Of a stretch of DNA of 64,000 nucleotides, positions 52,712 to 61,091 are shown piece by piece. Source of the stretch: Flavobacterium tibetense (lineage in GTDB: Bacteria > Bacteroidota > Bacteroidia > Flavobacteriales > Flavobacteriaceae). The notes under the pieces were generated by a model. It saw nothing but the letters and a program-made list of their open reading frames with translations, made no database searches and was not told the origin of the DNA. The stretch spans positions 121,039 to 185,038 of the forward strand of contig NZ_QLST01000005.1 in NCBI RefSeq assembly GCF_003293845.1, written 5' to 3'. The first letter of the stretch is position 1. The number at the start of each line of letters is the position of its first letter. Made by a program: the position numbers and the translations under genes.

Positions 52712-53557
52712 TTACGGATTACAATAATCACAATACATTGGGTCTTCTTTTTCTATTCCGTTTGGAAATTTTTGTTCTTCTTGGTGATGGCATTTTTGGC
52801 ATTCCAAAACATATTTCAAAGTGGATTTTGTGGGTAAATTGCATAGCGAACAACGCAAACCTTTCACGGCTTCAGTTACTGTAAATCCTGGCGTTTCGCA
52901 AATGGAGCAACACGATTTCATTTTCTCTACCAAATTTTCTGTGGCTTTAGCAATCACTTGCATTCGTGTTGGGTTGTGCAAAGCGCGCATATCGGTTTCG
53001 ATGTAACAACTTCCAAATTCTTTTTTGATGTATTGGAATTCATATTCCAAATCTTCCCAATTTGTTACGCCTTTTTTTTGGTAACTGAAATCCTTTTTTG
53101 CTGGTCGTACCATAACGGCGTGACTTGGAAATTGTATTTTATTTACAAACGCTTCCAATTCAGCTTCTGTTGTTATGATGGCTTCGTCAAAATTGGTTTC
53201 CAAACTCAATTCTCTACCAATGATTTCCAAGTTGTTTTTCTTATCGAGAAGCATCACCAGTTCGTCATCAGCAGCTGCAAAAAAGACCGATGGATGATTT
53301 CCAAAGGAACCTTCGCTGGCTATAGCTAAATCAAAACCTTCTACTTCCATTGCTAATTGGCATTTTTTTCTTAAAGTGGTTACTGCGTCGTCTTTTCGAC
53401 TAATTTCTCCACTAAACGTTCCTAGTAAATCGGTGTCAAATTGGGTAGAAAGAACCGATTCAAGTCCAAATATTTCCAATAATGGCGCTATTACTTGCTC
53501 TTTTTTGTGTTTGCTTACAATAAGAATTTTCCGATTAGCGAACAGTTTGTAATTCAT
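52712..53557 (-). CDS. DUF6671 family zinc-ribbon protein
   Basis: From the ATG at 53557 the product has 281 residues. An alpha-beta domain fills the first ~190 residues (with KKEQVIAPLLEIFGLESVLST and FDLAIASEGSFGNHP), ending with ETDMRALHNPTRMQVIAKA. The last ~70 residues contain seven Cys in CCSICETPGF, CSLCNLPTK, CQKCHHQEEQ and CDYCNP, which is a zinc-ribbon layout. Its function is unknown. The gene overlaps the upstream small gene by 23 bases and lies in the operon with tsaC and sbtA. Confidence 0.85.
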   Translation of the reverse strand: MNYKLFANRKILIVSKHKKEQVIAPLLEIFGLESVLSTQFDTDLLGTFSGEISRKDDAVTTLRKKCQLAMEVEGFDLAIASEGSFGNHPSVFFAAADDELVMLLDKKNNLEIIGRELSLETNFDEAIITTEAELEAFVNKIQFPSHAVMVRPAKKDFSYQKKGVTNWEDLEYEFQYIKKEFGSCYIETDMRALHNPTRMQVIAKATENLVEKMKSCCSICETPGFTVTEAVKGLRCSLCNLPTKSTLKYVLECQKCHHQEEQKFPNGIEKEDPMYCDYCNP

Positions 53558-53831
53558 TTTCGTATGCGATTTCAATCACTGATTTAATGACTAAATTTTT
53601 ATTTTCTGCTTGAGCGTCTTTTAGTAATTGATTTAAATAATTCACAGCTTTGGTTAGGTTTTCAATATTTTCCACAGCCGTTTTATCGTCTTCACCAAAG
53701 CGAATTTGTGAACTAAAATTTTTTACTTTATTGAAATTGATGTTTTTGTGGTACAAGTCCAAAAGCATTTCTTTGGCTTCACTTGGCGAGTAATTGCCTT
53801 CGATTAAACTAATTTTTTTTGTTGTTTCCAT
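53535..53831 (-). CDS. Hypothetical small helical protein
   Basis: From the ATG at 53831 the product has 98 residues and is predicted helical (GNYSPSEAKEMLLDLYHKNINFNKVKNFSSQIRFGE begins it in part; then LTKAVNYLNQLLKDAQAENKNLVIKSVIEIAYE). No membrane segment or family is recognised. An upstream extension to 53897 overlaps the next gene's membrane part and is rejected. It overlaps both neighbours by exactly 23 bases. Confidence 0.7.
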   Translation of the reverse strand: METTKKISLIEGNYSPSEAKEMLLDLYHKNINFNKVKNFSSQIRFGEDDKTAVENIENLTKAVNYLNQLLKDAQAENKNLVIKSVIEIAYENELQTVR

Positions 53832-53994
53832 TAGAAATAAAGATTTGATTAGATAGAATTCGTAGTATAAATAGTGAGAAGAAAATGAATAGTCCAATTA
53901 AGAGTTCTTTTTCAATTGTTCCTTCGGTTAGGTAAACAATTCCAATCATTAGTAAATCTACTAAGGTAATTATGAGTAAAACTACTTTGTTCAT
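53809..53994 (-). CDS. Hypothetical small membrane protein
   Basis: From the ATG at 53994 the product has 61 residues with two hydrophobic helices (VVLLIITLVDLLMIGIVYL and KELLIGLFIFFSLFILRIL) and a polar tail (SNGNNKKN). No family is recognised. It is the first gene of the run that ends with the sbtA-like gene and faces the LysR regulator across ~93 bases. Confidence 0.6.
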   Translation of the reverse strand: MNKVVLLIITLVDLLMIGIVYLTEGTIEKELLIGLFIFFSLFILRILSNQIFISNGNNKKN

Positions 53995-54029
53995 TTGTAG
54001 TATTGTTTTTATTTTACGGAACAAAATTG

Positions 54030-54063
54030 TATATAATTTTTCATATATTTTTATTTATCTTTG
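54030..54063. promoter_or_regulatory. Dyad and -7 box in the LysR/SbtA divergent region
   Basis: TATAT-N8-ATATA (54030-54047) is an AT-rich dyad, compatible with a LysR-type binding site (T-N11-A style), and TATCTTTG (54056-54063) fits the -7 promoter element of the LysR gene. The region is shared by the divergent sbtA-like operon. Confidence 0.35.
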
Positions 54064-54087
54064 CAATGATATTTATAAAATAAATTT

Positions 54088-54996
54088 ATGAACTATACTT
54101 TGAATCAACTTAGAATCTTCCTTAAAGTGGTGCAAACCAAGAGTGTAACCAAAGCTTCTGAGGAATTGCATTTGACACAGCCAGCAGTTTCTATTCAGTT
54201 AAAAAATTTTCAAGATCAATTTGAAATTCCATTAACAGAAGTAGTTGGTAGAAAGATTTATGTTACTGAATTTGGTAAGGAAGTGGCTCATGCAGCAGAA
54301 GCTATTTTGAATCAGGTAAGTGCTATCAACCATAAATCATTGGCATATAAAGGACAATTGTATGGAAAACTAAAGATTTCGGTGGTTTCAACAGGAAAAT
54401 ATGTTTTGCCTTATTTTTTGTCGGGTTTTATGAAAACGCATGATGGCATTGAATTGGAAATGGATGTAACCAATAAAAACAAAGTTCTTGAAAGTTTAGA
54501 GCTAAACGAAGTGGATTTTGCATTGGTTTCCATTTTGCCTGAACATTTAAAAATTGAGCAAATTGATTTGATGCCGAATCGTTTGTTTTTGGTTGGAAAT
54601 AATGAAGTTAGTTTCAATAAGAAAACTTCCACTGAAGAAATTTTTAAGCAATTGCCCTTGATTTTCAGAGAAAAAGGCTCAGGAACACGACAAGCCATGG
54701 AGCGTTTTATTAATCAAAATGCCATTATTGTTCCTAAAAAAATGGAGTTGACTTCAAACGAAGCAGTTAAGCAGGCTATTCTGGCTGGTTTGGGTTGTTC
54801 GATAATGCCAATCATTGGAATTAGAAAAGAAATTTTATCCAATGAATTACAAATTATTCCAACGAAAGGTTTACCAATCGAAACCACATGGAGTTTGATC
54901 TGGTTAAAAGGCAAAAATCATAGTCCGGTTGCAGCAGCGTTTTTGGATTATTTGGCTAAAGAAAAAGAGCAAATTATTCAGAAGAATTTTGAGTAG
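54088..54996 (+). CDS. LysR-type transcriptional regulator
   Basis: The 302-residue protein has an N-terminal winged helix-turn-helix (about 1-60: LNQLRIFLKVVQTKSVTKASEELHLTQPAVSIQLKNFQ) and a C-terminal ligand-binding domain (about 90-295), including FREKGSGTRQAMERF and ILAGLGCSIMPIIGIRKEI. In other bacteria, LysR regulators of the CbbR/CmpR type control bicarbonate uptake; here the divergent position opposite an SbtA-like operon makes that a reasonable, unproven guess. The dyad at 54030-54047 is a possible operator. Confidence 0.93.
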   Translation: MNYTLNQLRIFLKVVQTKSVTKASEELHLTQPAVSIQLKNFQDQFEIPLTEVVGRKIYVTEFGKEVAHAAEAILNQVSAINHKSLAYKGQLYGKLKISVVSTGKYVLPYFLSGFMKTHDGIELEMDVTNKNKVLESLELNEVDFALVSILPEHLKIEQIDLMPNRLFLVGNNEVSFNKKTSTEEIFKQLPLIFREKGSGTRQAMERFINQNAIIVPKKMELTSNEAVKQAILAGLGCSIMPIIGIRKEILSNELQIIPTKGLPIETTWSLIWLKGKNHSPVAAAFLDYLAKEKEQIIQKNFE

Positions 54997-55010
54997 GGAA
55001 ATGAAAAATA

Positions 55011-55424
55011 TTATTTCTTTCTATTCGCTAATTTTCCACCAAAATAAGCCATTGGAAGATACCCAACACCTAAATCTAAAGCGGTAAACCATGTTGGTGA
55101 CGGCAACATAAAAACACTAGCAATTCCGCCCAAAAGAAAAAAGAAACCAATAGCAAAAGCAAATTTCATTTTATGCGTTGCAGCAATTAAACTTGCAATA
55201 AAAGCACCAACCAATGTTCCCAAAGCATGCGCTAAAAACGGAAAAATAAAATGTTTGGTTTCAAATAAAGGCATGGCAGCTTTTAAACCTTCGGTTGTGG
55301 TAACATCTGCGCCTTCTGGAGGTGGAATTACGGAACCACTAACGGTAATCAAACTCATATTAACCACACTGCCAATTACAATTCCAGCGATTACAGCTAA
55401 AATATTTCTTAAAATAGGATTCAT
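55011..55424 (-). CDS. Hypothetical four-helix membrane protein
   Basis: From the ATG at 55424 the 137-residue product begins MNPILRNILAVIAGIVIGSVVNMSLI and contains four membrane helices. Between the first and second helix is a short extracytoplasmic loop with PPPEGADVTTTEGLKAAMP. The C-terminal end is GYLPMAYFGGKLANRKK. It resembles a small family of membrane proteins in this phylum with no known function. The extended start at 55460 is a rarer codon and less likely. It faces the LysR gene. Confidence 0.75.
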   Translation of the reverse strand: MNPILRNILAVIAGIVIGSVVNMSLITVSGSVIPPPEGADVTTTEGLKAAMPLFETKHFIFPFLAHALGTLVGAFIASLIAATHKMKFAFAIGFFFLLGGIASVFMLPSPTWFTALDLGVGYLPMAYFGGKLANRKK

Positions 55425-55532
55425 AGTTTGTTTAGTTTTTTGGTTTGTAAAAGAATTCAATAATAATTTTATTCAAAAAAAATGGAAGGATAATTATAAA
55501 AGTAATAAAAAAATGAATTTTTTTTCAGATTT

Positions 55533-55997
55533 TTATGATATTAAAAATATTAAGTTACCAATTAAAAGTATTTGGAAAATCAAAACTAAAGATGAAATTT
55601 TTATCTTGCTGTAAAAAGAAAGTACCATAATGATAATAACCAATATTGGTAATATTAAACCAGAAAAAAGTCTCAATGAATACACCTCTTTTTTGTTAGA
55701 TTCTATTTTGCTGTAACTGTTTATTTCAGCAAAAATTTTCGAGACTGTGTAATTAATTTTTTCTCCTATTTCAATTTTTTTTGCAAAATCTTCTGTGACA
55801 TTGAAACTGTGTTTATCAGTATTCACACGATATGAGAGATGAGAATTTTTAGCAGCATTATAATAGCGTTGGTGTTCTTTTTTAATATGATTTACTTCTT
55901 CAATAAACATTTCTCCTGTGTAAAGGAAATCTGTCAAAATAATAATAGCAACAAGAATTGAAAGTAAATTAATTCCTTTTTGAATAGCAAATCTCAT
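55533..55997 (-). CDS. Hypothetical membrane protein
   Basis: The 154-residue protein has one helix near the N-terminus (about 11-28), a polar domain (30-105), and two close helices at the C-terminus (about 110-130 and 135-154). The polar domain has SYRVNTDKHSFNVTEDFAKKIEIGEKINYTVSKIF, which is reminiscent of DUF3592-like regions, but no family can be assigned. It lies four bases from the DUF6048 gene. Confidence 0.68.
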   Translation of the reverse strand: MRFAIQKGINLLSILVAIIILTDFLYTGEMFIEEVNHIKKEHQRYYNAAKNSHLSYRVNTDKHSFNVTEDFAKKIEIGEKINYTVSKIFAEINSYSKIESNKKEVYSLRLFSGLILPILVIIIMVLSFYSKIKISSLVLIFQILLIGNLIFLIS

Positions 55998-56001
55998 TAT
56001 A

Positions 56002-56694
56002 TTATTTTTTCTTATAAATCGGTATAAAATAACTCAACGTATAATTGAATCCAGCTCCAAATTTACCATCATACGTTCGGTTGAAACCTGGAATGTATAA
56101 GTTGGCAAAACCTTCAGGTTCTTTATTGGAAATCAAATAATTCAATCGCACGGAAAATCCCATGTATAAATTGTTGAATAATTCGGCTTTAACGCCGCCC
56201 ACAATTTCTACCCAACTCGCCGTTTGTCCACTGAATTTTTCTCCTGGAGCAACAATGGTTTGTCCATAATAATTGCCGTTGTTTTCGTAGATTTTATAAC
56301 TATTTACTTGGTGGTCAAATGAACTGAATCCAACGCGCATACCAGCATAAATCATGTTTTCCATGTCGAGCCAGTTTTCAAAGGCATTGTAATCAAAACC
56401 AACTTTAAAATACGAACCTTGCGTAGTGAAGTTCAAACGGTCATCGTCAACCGTTTTTTCTTCGTTTCCTAACTCTCCAGCGATGTAGAATTTTTTGGTT
56501 AAGCGGTAATCTCCCACAATTTCTAAACCTCTGTAATCTTTATCGTAAAAAGATTTAGACAAACGATGTAAATCCACACCAACACGCAATCCATAGCGCT
56601 GTGGAAATTTTTGAATTATATCTTGTGCGTTTCCAACTATTGAAAACAAAACAACAAGACTAAAAGTAAATTTTAATATGTGTTTCATTTTCAT
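56002..56694 (-). CDS. DUF6048 family outer-membrane protein
   Basis: The 230-residue product has a signal peptide (ends IVGNAQ) and a small beta-barrel-like body, with YGLRVGVDLHRLSKSFYDKDYRGLEIVGDYRL, a tyrosine/asparagine-rich middle (YYGQTIVAPGEKFSGQTASWVEIVGGVKAELF) and a final YTLSYFIPIYKKK. The family is restricted to Bacteroidota and of unknown function. Its gene start overlaps the end of the DUF6452 gene by 35 bases, consistent with an operon. Starts at 56694 or 56688 are both possible. Confidence 0.85.
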   Translation of the reverse strand: MKMKHILKFTFSLVVLFSIVGNAQDIIQKFPQRYGLRVGVDLHRLSKSFYDKDYRGLEIVGDYRLTKKFYIAGELGNEEKTVDDDRLNFTTQGSYFKVGFDYNAFENWLDMENMIYAGMRVGFSSFDHQVNSYKIYENNGNYYGQTIVAPGEKFSGQTASWVEIVGGVKAELFNNLYMGFSVRLNYLISNKEPEGFANLYIPGFNRTYDGKFGAGFNYTLSYFIPIYKKK

Positions 56695-57184
56695 TTATGA
56701 TATTAGGTTGTTCGATAGTTAAACTAGAAATCCAAGTTCCTGTAAAATCGGTTGGTAAAACATTCGTTAAATTAAAAATAGTTTTATAGCCACAAGCTCT
56801 TGATATAAAAACGTTACTTCTTTCGTAGTTAAAAACTAAAGAAACAGTGGTTTCTGCTGTGCTGCCAGCATTAAGAATAAACTCAAAATCAGATAAATCT
56901 TGAAATGTTTTTAAAGGTATTCTAATCTTGTTATCATTTGAAAGAAATCTATTCAAATTAGTTTCGTCAAGATTGGGATTAAAAACAACAGCATTAGTTG
57001 TTCCCAGTTCGTTTACTCTAAAATTGGTCACGTTTTTTGGAGTTTCGGGATCAGCAGCGTCAAAAAACTCAATGATAACTCTTGGCGTAACTGGAGTTCC
57101 TTCGGCGCAAATATCATCTTTTTCACAATTCCAAAAGGAAACTGCTAAAAGTAAGGATAGTGTTATAAAAGCTATTTTCTTCAT
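56660..57184 (-). CDS. DUF6452 family lipoprotein
   Basis: The 174-residue product has a lipoprotein signal (LAVSFWNCEKDDICAEGTP) and a mature domain with TPRVIIEFFDAADPETPKNVTNFRV, then NKIRIPLKTFQDLSDFEFIL and TVSLVFNYERSNVFISRACGY. It is known as DUF6452 in Flavobacteriaceae, with unknown function. DUF6452, DUF6048 and rlmD occur next to each other in related genomes. The gene overlaps DUF6048 by 35 bases. Confidence 0.85.
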   Translation of the reverse strand: MKKIAFITLSLLLAVSFWNCEKDDICAEGTPVTPRVIIEFFDAADPETPKNVTNFRVNELGTTNAVVFNPNLDETNLNRFLSNDNKIRIPLKTFQDLSDFEFILNAGSTAETTVSLVFNYERSNVFISRACGYKTIFNLTNVLPTDFTGTWISSLTIEQPNIINENETHIKIYF

Positions 57185-57199
57185 AATTTATCTTTTTTT

Positions 57200-57254
57200 G
57201 TCAAACTGAGCTTGTCGAAGTCATTCCGTAACATTTCGACAGGCTCAATGTGAC
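57200..57254. repeat. Inverted repeat with TGAGCxTGTCGAA arms
   Basis: GTCAAACTGAGCTTGTCGAA (57200-57219) and TTCGACAGGCTCAATGTG (57235-57252) are imperfect inverted arms. This is a known type of dispersed repeat in many bacterial genomes. It lies between rlmD and the DUF6452 gene, both on the minus strand. No T-tract follows on the minus strand, so it is not a normal terminator. Confidence 0.65.
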
Positions 57255-57259
57255 AAGTA

Positions 57260-58672
57260 TTATCTTTTTTCCAATAAAACCACGTTTTCCACATGATGCG
57301 TTTGTGGAAACATATCTACTGGTCGCACTCTCGTTACTTGATACATTTCGTCCATTAAAGCTAAATCTCTAGCTTGTGTTGCTGAATTACAGCTCACATA
57401 AACTACTTTTTCTGGTGCAATTTTCAAAATTTGTGCTACTACATCTTTGTGCATGCCATCTCTTGGTGGATCGGTGATGATTACATCAGGATGACCGTGC
57501 GTGGCTATGAATTCATCGTTAAATACATTTTTCATGTCACCAACAAAAAACTCACAATTGGTAATATTATTGCGTTCGGCATTGGCTTTTGCATCTAAAA
57601 TCGCATCGGGAACGGCTTCTACACCAATTACTTTTTTCGCTTTTTTCGAAACGAATTGGGCAATTGTTCCTGTTCCAGTATATAAATCATAAACCAATTC
57701 TTCGCCAGTTAATCCAGCGAAATCTCTAGTGATTTTGTATAATTCGTACGCTTGATCCGAATTAGTTTGGTAGAAAGATTTCGCATTGATACTAAAATGC
57801 AAACCTTCCATTTCTTCCAAAATATAAGCGCGACCTTTAAACAATTTGATGTCTTGGTCGTACAGCGTATCATTCGCTTTGTTGTTGATTACATATAAAA
57901 GTGACGTAATTTCAGGGAAACGTTCTGAAATGAAGTTCAATAGTAATTCACGATTGGCTTTGTCATTTTCGAAAAATTGTACCAAAACCATAATTTCACC
58001 CGTTGAAGCGGTACGAATCATTAACGTTCGCAACAAACCTTCATGATTTCTAGCGTTGAAGAATGTTAGTCCGTTTTCGTTAGCAAAACGTTTGATTTCG
58101 TTACGAATTTCGTTAGAGGGATCTTGCTGTAAATGACATTTTTCGATGTCTAAAATCTTGTCCCACATTCTTGGAATATGAAAACCAAGTGCATTTTTAT
58201 TATCAAATTCTGTTCCCGATTGAATTTCGGCATCGGTCATCCAACGTGCATTTGAGAAACCGAATTCCATTTTATTTCTGTAGAAAAATTGCTTTTCTGA
58301 ACCCAAAATAGGCTCAAATTCAGGTAACTCAATTTTTCCAATGCGTTTTAAGTTGTTATAAACTTCCTGATTTTTGTAGAACAATTGTTGGCTGTATTGC
58401 ATATTTTGCCATTTGCAACCACCACAAGCGCCGAAATGTTCGCAAACGACATCGGTTCTATGTTCAGAAAATTCATGAATTTTTATGGCTTTTCCTTCGT
58501 AGTAGGCTTTTCTTTTTTTCATGGTTTGTACATCCACCACATCGCCTGGCACTACATTTGGTAAGAAAATTACTTTTCCGTCTGGTGCTTTTGCAACCGA
58601 CACGCCTTTTGCACCTGCATCAAGGACTTTTACGTTTTCGAATACGATTTTTTCTGTTCTCTTTTTTCCCAT
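57260..58672 (-). CDS. rlmD: 23S rRNA (uracil-1939-C5)-methyltransferase RlmD
   Basis: The 470-residue enzyme methylates U1939 of 23S rRNA. It has a TRAM domain (about 5-65), an iron-sulfur cluster site CEHFGACGGCKWQNM (Cys about 77-86, with the fourth Cys near 160), and a methyltransferase domain with LVYDLYTGTGTIAQFVSKKAKKVIGVE. The catalytic cysteine is in YVSCNSATQARDL. The family includes RumA/TrmA-type enzymes; U1939 rather than U747 is inferred from the TRAM domain and typical annotation. Upstream DNA is 63 bases from the SLC13 gene. Confidence 0.93.
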   Translation of the reverse strand: MGKKRTEKIVFENVKVLDAGAKGVSVAKAPDGKVIFLPNVVPGDVVDVQTMKKRKAYYEGKAIKIHEFSEHRTDVVCEHFGACGGCKWQNMQYSQQLFYKNQEVYNNLKRIGKIELPEFEPILGSEKQFFYRNKMEFGFSNARWMTDAEIQSGTEFDNKNALGFHIPRMWDKILDIEKCHLQQDPSNEIRNEIKRFANENGLTFFNARNHEGLLRTLMIRTASTGEIMVLVQFFENDKANRELLLNFISERFPEITSLLYVINNKANDTLYDQDIKLFKGRAYILEEMEGLHFSINAKSFYQTNSDQAYELYKITRDFAGLTGEELVYDLYTGTGTIAQFVSKKAKKVIGVEAVPDAILDAKANAERNNITNCEFFVGDMKNVFNDEFIATHGHPDVIITDPPRDGMHKDVVAQILKIAPEKVVYVSCNSATQARDLALMDEMYQVTRVRPVDMFPQTHHVENVVLLEKR

Positions 58673-58735
58673 TTAATAAAATTCTTGCTGTAAAAATAGC
58701 TTTTTACTTTGCAAAAGTAAGATAAAAATCCTGTT

Positions 58736-60166
58736 TTAAAACAAAAACAACAGCAGTAATGTCCAAAGGATAATAACAATTGGCCCAACCAATCCAATAA
58801 AAATTCCGCCTAATCTGAAATCAGCTTGTTTTAACATTCCTGTGCTAAATGCTATAGCGTTTGGTGGTGTAGAAACAGGAAGCAATAAAGCGCATGAGGC
58901 ACACAAACCAATAACAATTGGGAATACTTCTGGTTCAAATTCGGGAGTTAAAGCTAAAAGTGAAATGGCTATTGGAATTAAAATAGTTGTGGCAGCTGTA
59001 TTGCTCATAAAATTAGAAAACAAGGTGCTTGCCATTGCAAAAATGAGCAACAATAAATAAGCATTCACTTCAAAATTACTGATTTTTGAAACAAAATATT
59101 CTGCTATTCCTTGTTCTTGAATGGCTAAACCTAATGCTAAACCACCGGCAACTAGCATTAAAGTATCCCAAGGTAAGGCTCTAACATCATCAGCATCAAT
59201 AATTCCAAGCATTGTTAAAGCTACAATTGGAATTCCTGAAACTGCTGCAACAGGAATTTTTGTCCATTGGGAAGTAAGCCAAAGCAATAAAGTTGTTGCT
59301 AAAACTAAGGTAACAATACGTTTTTTTATGCGTTCTTCTGTGGCAAATTCGGAAACTTCTTCCGTTGTATTTAGAAAGTCTAAGGATAAAATTTCGCCTT
59401 TGATTTTGTATTTTTTTATTAGTATTTTCCAAAACAAATAGGTTAGGAGTAAGGCAACTGGAACTCCAATAATCATCCATTCGAAGAAACTTATTTTAAT
59501 ATTGATGGTTTCTAAAGCACCAACCGCAATGGCATTGGGAGCCGAACCAATAATAGTTCCCATGCCACCAATAGCAGCAGCAGACGGAATTCCCAAAAGT
59601 AAAACTTTACTAATAGGACTTTCTTTACCAATAGATACTAGTAAAGGAGTTACAGTAGCAATCATCATAGCAGTTGTGGCCGTATTACTCATCAACATAG
59701 ATAAAACTGCCGTAATCATCATTAAACCTAAAACAATATTTTGTGCTTGATTTCCAAATTTTGGCGCTGCCAATTGTAGTAATTGAAAATCCATTTTGGT
59801 TTTCTTCATGCCTTCTGCTAAGAAAAATCCGCCTAGAAAGAGCCAAATCACACCATCTGACCATGTTTGAACGTAGCGTTTGGCGTCCATTGTGTTTTCA
59901 TTTCCAACGGTAAAAACTAAAAAGCCAACAATAAGAATCCCAACAGCAAAAGGCGGAATTGCTTCTGTAATCCAAAGTCCAACCGCAAAAAACAAGAGAA
60001 ATAAAACATAATCTTGCGTGTTCGTAAAATTACTATCTCTTAGAAAAAAAGTTAACAGAATAGCAGTTATTGCCGAAGCTAAAAATAGAATAGTTCTACT
60101 TTGTCGTGCCACACGAAGTTGTATTCGAGAAAGTTGTTTGAGCGAATAATTCCTAGAATCAGACAT
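58736..60166 (-). CDS. SLC13/DASS family anion permease
   Basis: The 476-residue protein has about twelve membrane helices with the family features NTATTAMMIATVTPLLVSIG, SAAAIGGMGTIIGSAPNAIAVG and SNTAATTILIPIAISLL, and the tail region PVSTPPNAIAFSTG. DASS transporters carry dicarboxylates, citrate or sulfate with sodium; the two NT/PN motifs are the sodium and substrate sites. The exact substrate is not predictable. It is divergent from the DUF1697 gene. Confidence 0.9.
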   Translation of the reverse strand: MSDSRNYSLKQLSRIQLRVARQSRTILFLASAITAILLTFFLRDSNFTNTQDYVLFLLFFAVGLWITEAIPPFAVGILIVGFLVFTVGNENTMDAKRYVQTWSDGVIWLFLGGFFLAEGMKKTKMDFQLLQLAAPKFGNQAQNIVLGLMMITAVLSMLMSNTATTAMMIATVTPLLVSIGKESPISKVLLLGIPSAAAIGGMGTIIGSAPNAIAVGALETINIKISFFEWMIIGVPVALLLTYLFWKILIKKYKIKGEILSLDFLNTTEEVSEFATEERIKKRIVTLVLATTLLLWLTSQWTKIPVAAVSGIPIVALTMLGIIDADDVRALPWDTLMLVAGGLALGLAIQEQGIAEYFVSKISNFEVNAYLLLLIFAMASTLFSNFMSNTAATTILIPIAISLLALTPEFEPEVFPIVIGLCASCALLLPVSTPPNAIAFSTGMLKQADFRLGGIFIGLVGPIVIILWTLLLLFLF

Positions 60167-60256
60167 GGATACTTTTTCAACAAATATAAGTTTTTTCGTA
60201 ATTTAAGCCTAATCCGTTGGAATAAAAAGTAACTTTGTAACCACTAAAAGGAATTT

Positions 60257-60796
60257 ATGAAAACACATTTAGCACTTTTGAGAGGCATCAACGTTTCCGG
60301 ACACAACATGATCAAGATGGACGTTTTAAAAACCGTTTTAGAGAATGCAGGATTTCAGAATGTACGAACGTATATTCAATCTGGAAATGTTTTTGTAGAT
60401 TCAGAAGAGACTAATGGTGCAAGTGTTGGATTTACAATTAAGCAAGAAATTTTTAAGGCTTTAGGATTAGAAGTTCCTGTTGTTGTTATTGGTAAAGAAG
60501 ATTTGGAAGCTTGTTTTCAGAAGAATCCTTATACTAAAGAAAAAGATTGCGATACCAAGAAATTATACGTTGCTTTTCTTTCCAAAGAATTGCAAGGAAG
60601 CGCCATCAATGATTTGAAAATTAGTCAGTTTAAACCTGATGAAGCGGTTATAGATTCCAATAAAATTTTCATCAAATATGCCGTTGGTGCAGGAAAAACA
60701 AGATTAGACCAAAAATATATAGAAAAGAAATTGAATCTAATTGCTACTATCCGAAATTGGAATACAGTTTCGACTTTGTTGGAAATGTTTGGGTAG
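60257..60796 (+). CDS. DUF1697 domain protein
   Basis: The 179-residue protein has the typical start MKTHLALLRGINVSGHNMIKMDVLKTVLE, then YIQSGNVFVDSEE and the C-terminal GAGKTRLDQKYIEKKLNLIATIRNWNTVSTLLEM. Family members are of unknown function. It stands alone downstream of a divergent SLC13 gene and upstream of intergenic repeats. Start at 60257 follows GGAA, one of few Shine-Dalgarno-like matches. Confidence 0.92.
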   Translation: MKTHLALLRGINVSGHNMIKMDVLKTVLENAGFQNVRTYIQSGNVFVDSEETNGASVGFTIKQEIFKALGLEVPVVVIGKEDLEACFQKNPYTKEKDCDTKKLYVAFLSKELQGSAINDLKISQFKPDEAVIDSNKIFIKYAVGAGKTRLDQKYIEKKLNLIATIRNWNTVSTLLEMFG

Positions 60797-60804
60797 TTTT
60801 TTTG

Positions 60805-60932
60805 AGAAGATAGAAGATAGAAATTAGAAATTAGAGGTTAGATTTGATTCATTACTTATTTTTCAAATTTGTCTTTCCGAGTTTACGAGGAATCTCCTAC
60901 GAGGTAGGCAAATATTTGAGCGAAGCGAAATA
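60805..60932. repeat. Low-complexity AGAAATTAGA words and dispersed repeat fragment
   Basis: The 295-base gap before rocD begins with repeated AGATAGAA/AGAAATTAGA words (60805-60840), then a GAGTTTACGAGGAATCTCC-type fragment (about 60878-60897) and CGAAGCGAAATAC. Further on, TACTTGAATTTGATTTTTGTAC and related TTGAA words lead into the rocD promoter. No gene is visible. Confidence 0.5.
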
Positions 60933-60993
60933 CATTTGTACTTGAATTTGATTTTTGTACTTAAACTTGAATTTGAACTTAAGACTCTTTGAT

Positions 60994-61024
60994 TTTGAAC
61001 TTGCTTTTGATTTTTGTACTTTTG
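60994..61024 (+). promoter_or_regulatory. Predicted promoter of rocD
   Basis: TTTG at 60994-60997, a 19-base spacer and TACTTTTG at 61017-61024 match the Bacteroidota pattern; the ATG of rocD is 67 bases further. Confidence 0.7.
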
Positions 61025-61091
61025 ACAACTATTTGGTTGATTTCTCACCATAAAGAAGGAATTGCGATGTAACAATCAATAAAAATATTTT

